DNA of 64,000 nucleotides, taken from contig NC_089240.1 of assembly GCF_963924675.1 (NCBI RefSeq), forward strand, positions 116,503,680 to 116,567,679. The letters are read 5' to 3'. Positions 60,121-64,000 of this stretch are shown here, in pieces. The translations under genes and the position numbers were made by a program. The DNA is from Phocoena phocoena (Eukaryota; Chordata; Mammalia; Artiodactyla; Phocoenidae). The notes below the pieces were generated by a model that was given only the letters and a program-made list of their open reading frames with translations, had not been told where the DNA came from and did no database searches. Each line of letters starts with the position of its first letter. Positions within the stretch are counted from its first letter, which is position 1.

Positions 60121-60245
60121 GGCACTTCCCTGGTGGTCTAGTGGTTAAGACTCTGCACTTCCAATGCAGGGGGCGCGGGTTTGATCCCTGGTCAGGGAGT
60201 AAGATTCCACATGCTGCGCGGTGCGGCCAAAAGATTAAAAATAAA
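60121..60245 (+). mobile_element. short CHR-type tRNA SINE
   Basis: ggcacttccctggtggtcta to gcgcggtgcggccaaaag; perfect 16-bp duplication aagagaaaaaactgca at 60105-60120 and 60246-60261. Confidence 0.94.
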
Positions 60246-60749
60246 AAGAGAAAAAACTGCAACGAACATTGAACTCTAGTTACAGATATACATAAGGAAT
60301 TAGGAGGAAGTGTACATATGTCTGCAATCTATTTTGAAATATGTCAAACATAAGATGGATTGATAAATTGATGGACGGATAGATGTATAGTATAGTAATA
60401 TGTTAATGGTGGAACACAGGTGTACGTTTACCGACGTTCACTGTAAAAATCTTTCAATTTTAATATATGTTCTGAAATTTTAATAAAAAGAGAAAATGTT
60501 TATGTTTTCCTTCAGTTTTCGGAGGTGGAAAGGACTTGAGATATTTAGTCCCGTTCCTTCCCTCTACTGAGAGAAATGAGAAACAGAGAGGGGAAATGAC
60601 AGAGTGAATGGCAGGGAGGGTACTAGAACATAGGTGTCTTTTGTACAATGCATCGCTGAATGGGAATGAGAATTCTTCTGTTCCAATCTGAAGTTCAAGT
60701 ACAACAACTAGTACAATAACTACACTTTCAAGAGTGTTCGTGTAAATGT

Positions 60750-60893
60750 AAATCTCTAGACTAGATTATCTGAGGGCAGTGACCTGATGTACATAATTCA
60801 GTGTGTAACTCCAGTTTCTACCACAGTTCACGGCACATAATGGACGCTCAACAAATACACGTTGGAGGATTTTTCTTTGAATGAATAGAAAGA
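60750..60893 (+). repeat. L2 3' end
   Basis: Contains the L2 tail signature: tgagggcagtgacctg, then ggcacataatggacgctcaa followed by caaatacacgttgg and gaatgaat. It lies antisense to FGF13. Confidence 0.75.
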
Positions 60894-62152
60894 GTTTATT
60901 CGGTGCGTATCTGGGTATACAACAACAAATATTAAACAACTTTTTTTAAACTTTTTTGTGCACAGGACAGAAATCTGCCTGTACATGCTATGTCCACTTT
61001 TGGAACACAGATTTTAACAATTATTAATGCACAAAATCTTACATATCATGCAACTCTATGCCAAGATTCCAACTTTCTTCCATGCAACAGATATGAAGAT
61101 CTAAATGGAAACCTAGCTAAGTCTTAAACACTTTTCCAGAAGCAGGTATAAGTATATGTTGTTTAGGGGTAACCAGTCTTTTAACATTTCCTTGTACACA
61201 ATATTCACGCGCCAAATACAATGACAGGAGGACTTATACATACACAGATAAGACATTTCTTATTTTAACAACACGAAAGACAACATCACAGTTCCACAGT
61301 TCCTGTCTTTACACAAGAAGCCACAATAGTAGTTTAACATGATAACACAAATGGAATTAAGAGAAATCTATACTTGAGGATAATCTTTTTTTTTTAAGTA
61401 ATCTTTACTGACTGGGGTTGACAACACAACACAATTTCTACGCACAAAGTACAGCACAAGAACTCGATCAGAATACTACGAATGTAAAGGGAAAAAAAAT
61501 TTGGTAAAATCACAAGAACACTGTTACTTTGAGCCTGAGATGCCAATTCAGCTTCAACCCTGAATTTGGTTGAGTTGGATGAAGTGACACAGAGTCAATA
61601 GAACCACTGAATTCCAGAAATCATAAAGTTGCGCTATGCTAAAGTAAAGAATACATACGACTCAAGCATAGACAGAAAACATTAAGCCAAGAAAACAACA
61701 CGGGTCCACAGAATTTTGTGTGCCCCTACAAAACATTGAAGCAGTTAATTTTGTTCTGTTTTGTTTTGTCGTTTGCTTTTGAAGAACAATGGTGGTCTTT
61801 TCAATTTTCTTGGTTGGAGAGCGATTTTTTAAATCAGCATTAGTGCTGTGAAATGTTTTTGGTTTGTCTTCCCCAAAGCATAGGTGAGATCATGAGAAAA
61901 TTGGGCAGTCCTTCTCCCAGATTTAATTCACTGACCGTGCTTGGCACTCTTTTTTCGCACAAGCTCGTTCTAAATTACGGGGCGTTTGTATGGATGAGAA
62001 GAAGGTTTGATGGCAGATTAGAGCAGTGAACTCTGCCTTGTTTGTTTGGTAAACATCATGGACAAATCTGAACTTTTGGGTGAAGGACTGCTAGAATTAA
62101 CAGCACCTGGAGGTAAGGTTCTGTTACAGAGCCCTTGTTTTGCCCTCACTGG
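60877..62152 (-). other. FGF13: FGF13 3' UTR (inferred)
   Basis: About 1.28 kb of repeat-poor, AT-rich sequence runs from the stop codon to the only good AATAAA on this strand before the next repeat. It contains long A/T runs, for example near 61385 and 60940, and no recognisable interspersed repeat until its distal end, which fits a constrained UTR. The cleavage point is inferred as 10-30 bases past the signal; transcript evidence would fix it. Confidence 0.7.
60895..60900 (-). promoter_or_regulatory. poly(A) signal AATAAA for FGF13
   Basis: Reads tttatt on the plus strand, hence AATAAA in the FGF13 sense. It is the only exact AATAAA found between here and the stop codon; an ATTAAA variant occurs near 61922 and is less likely. 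It lies at the boundary of an L2 3' end that runs on the opposite strand. Confidence 0.65.
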
Positions 62153-62353
<201 letters not shown>

Positions 62354-62679
62354 CTAGGCTTCCAGGCTGGAGGCCAAACCTGAAAAATGCCGCTTTCAAG
62401 GACTCAGGAGAGAGCGGACTGGACCAGATGAAGCAAAATCCAGTCTTGGTACAGAAGCGTGTAGAGAATTCTAACGCCTAATTTCTATCACTGATGGTTT
62501 TAGATATATGAGAGGATTAATGAAAAATGCATTTAATAAAGCTCTTAGAAGTTTAAACATTTTCAAACACTGATTTCTCTCAGACTTTAAAATGAAACTC
62601 TCCAAGACTCTAAGTATCAGCACAGTTCTTAATGCAACAAATGGTAAATATCATTGTTGTGCTGTAAATAACGGCCCTG

Positions 62680-62885
62680 GCTTACACTTATGGAGCACTT
62701 AGAATGTGCCAGATACTGTTGTAAGTGCTTCACGTGTGTTATCTCATTTAATCCACATGCAAATCCCACGAGGCAGGTGTTTGTATCCATATTTTACAGA
62801 AGGAACTTGAGCTCAATAATCTGCCCAAGACTACCTGTTTACTAAAGGCGGAAGCTGGGCTTCGGACCCAAGTAATCTGGCTGCA
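62680..62885 (-). repeat. MIR SINE in FGF13 intron
   Basis: Reads as the reverse complement of MIR: cttatggagcacttagaatg, then ttatctcatttaatcc, then attttacagaaggaac and a degraded tRNA-like end near 62880. Confidence 0.85.
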
Positions 62886-62931
62886 GAAAATGTGCTGTCA
62901 AGGGGCGCTGTGTTGATTTGACTGGATGTCT

Positions 62932-63107
62932 GCCCCTCCTGTAAACCGCTCTTCTCTGCCTGGATTTTCTACCGCTTCTCCACCACATCTCACTCCTTCT
63001 AACATCCCTAATTCCTGCAGCCCCTCCTGTAAACCGCTCTTCTCTGCCTGGATTTTCTACCGCTTCTCCACCACATCTCACTCCTTCTAACATCCCTACT
63101 TCCTGCA
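62932..63107. repeat. 88-bp tandem duplication
   Basis: Two adjacent 88-bp units (62932-63019 and 63020-63107) match at every base I compared except one (aattcc versus acttcc near the end). Each begins gcccctcctgtaaaccgctc. A third unit starts with only four or five matching bases and then diverges. Confidence 0.95.
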
Positions 63108-63551
63108 GCCCATTCCTATCCCTCACCCTTTCTCATTTACTACTAAGCTGCTATTAATGACAAAAAAACAAAACTATGAATGAATGAAAATTGTTGGGAC
63201 AATACGGTTGGGCCCTTAGAGAGACAGGCCCAAGGAGCTTTCTGATAAGCGTTAAGTATGCACACATTTTAGCACCTGTGTTCCTGTCCAGGGATCATTT
63301 GGGCATAATCTGGGGTTCTTGGCTGTCCTGAGTTAGCAATTAAGCTAGTTCCACATAAGAAAGGTGTTACCACGTGCAGATATACTATGGAAAAGTTAAA
63401 ATCAGGAGATTAGATGCTACTGTCAATGCTTTAGTGTTTTTTTAAGTGTAAAACGTTACTGAATTTTTGTATAAACGCCTCAGTATGGAAGAATTACATT
63501 CCACTTTCGAAAGCGTGAAAAAGGATTGATTTCAATACCGATACTCATTTA

Positions 63552-63779
<228 letters not shown>

Positions 63780-64000
63780 CTACAAGAGAAGTAGATAAAC
63801 AAAAGCTCAATATTTATAGCTATGAATTTCATGGAGAACCATATCCTTCAGGAGTTCAGGACATACTTTGTTAGAGCTTGTTATGACTGGTGTTCTATTT
63901 TAATAGCAGAAACTATTATCATTGGAAACTAAAACTATATATAACATTTCATGTGATGCTTTAGAAAAGGCCCTAAGTGCAAGTGCTACTGATCAATGAT
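63780..64000 (-). other. FGF13: FGF13 upstream intron, partial
   Basis: Intron sequence preceding the 199-bp exon; it runs off the window. No repeat or exon is recognised in it. Confidence 0.85.

Noticed and set aside
60121..60245. Possible tRNA gene
   Set aside because: The tRNA-like A and B boxes belong to a short CHR-type SINE with an A-rich tail and a 16-bp target duplication.

Overview
This is a mammalian nuclear window, almost certainly from a cetacean X chromosome. Two things support this. (1) Thirteen copies of a tRNA-derived SINE of the whale/dolphin CHR-2 type are present, most with near-perfect target-site duplications. Two longer CHR-1-like copies, seven short CHR-type copies and L1 copies with cetartiodactyl-style 3' ends accompany them. 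(2) The only protein-coding gene I can name is FGF13, an X-linked gene in mammals. Its last two coding exons lie on the minus strand at the right edge (62153-62289 and 63581-63779), with conserved splice sites. The likely 3' UTR runs down to a poly(A) signal at 60895-60900. Layout: 1-60,870 is gene-poor DNA downstream of FGF13, dominated by L1 of several ages, ancient L2 and MIR, SINEs, a solo LTR and DNA-transposon relics. 60,870-64,000 is the 3' end of FGF13 (3' UTR, last coding exon, a 1.3-kb intron with a MIR and an 88-bp tandem duplication, the penultimate exon, and part of the next intron). Two processed pseudogenes are recognisable: PFDN4 (15725-16090, plus) and an RPL23A fragment (28158-28268, plus). 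The youngest long element is a minus-strand L1 (22471-28078) with broken ORF1 and ORF2. A 13-bp repeat with an L1-endonuclease-like junction brackets it at 22457-22469 and 28393-28405. That bracket also encloses about 315 extra bases, including the RPL23A fragment, which suggests a 5' transduction or a chimeric insertion. A second L1 (41360-43352) sits inside a solo LTR, has an inverted 5' part (twin priming), and carries a nested SINE in its tail. The most gene-like unexplained signal is a 162-codon open frame on the minus strand (17383-17871). It starts exactly at a splice-acceptor-like site in otherwise repeat-poor DNA; I do not recognise its product. A CpG-rich, frame-broken coding-like stretch at 4440-5150 is also unexplained. 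I see no CRISPR array, operon or other prokaryotic feature, and no convincing new biological system. Boundaries of old repeats are by eye, and family names are given only where the consensus is familiar to me.
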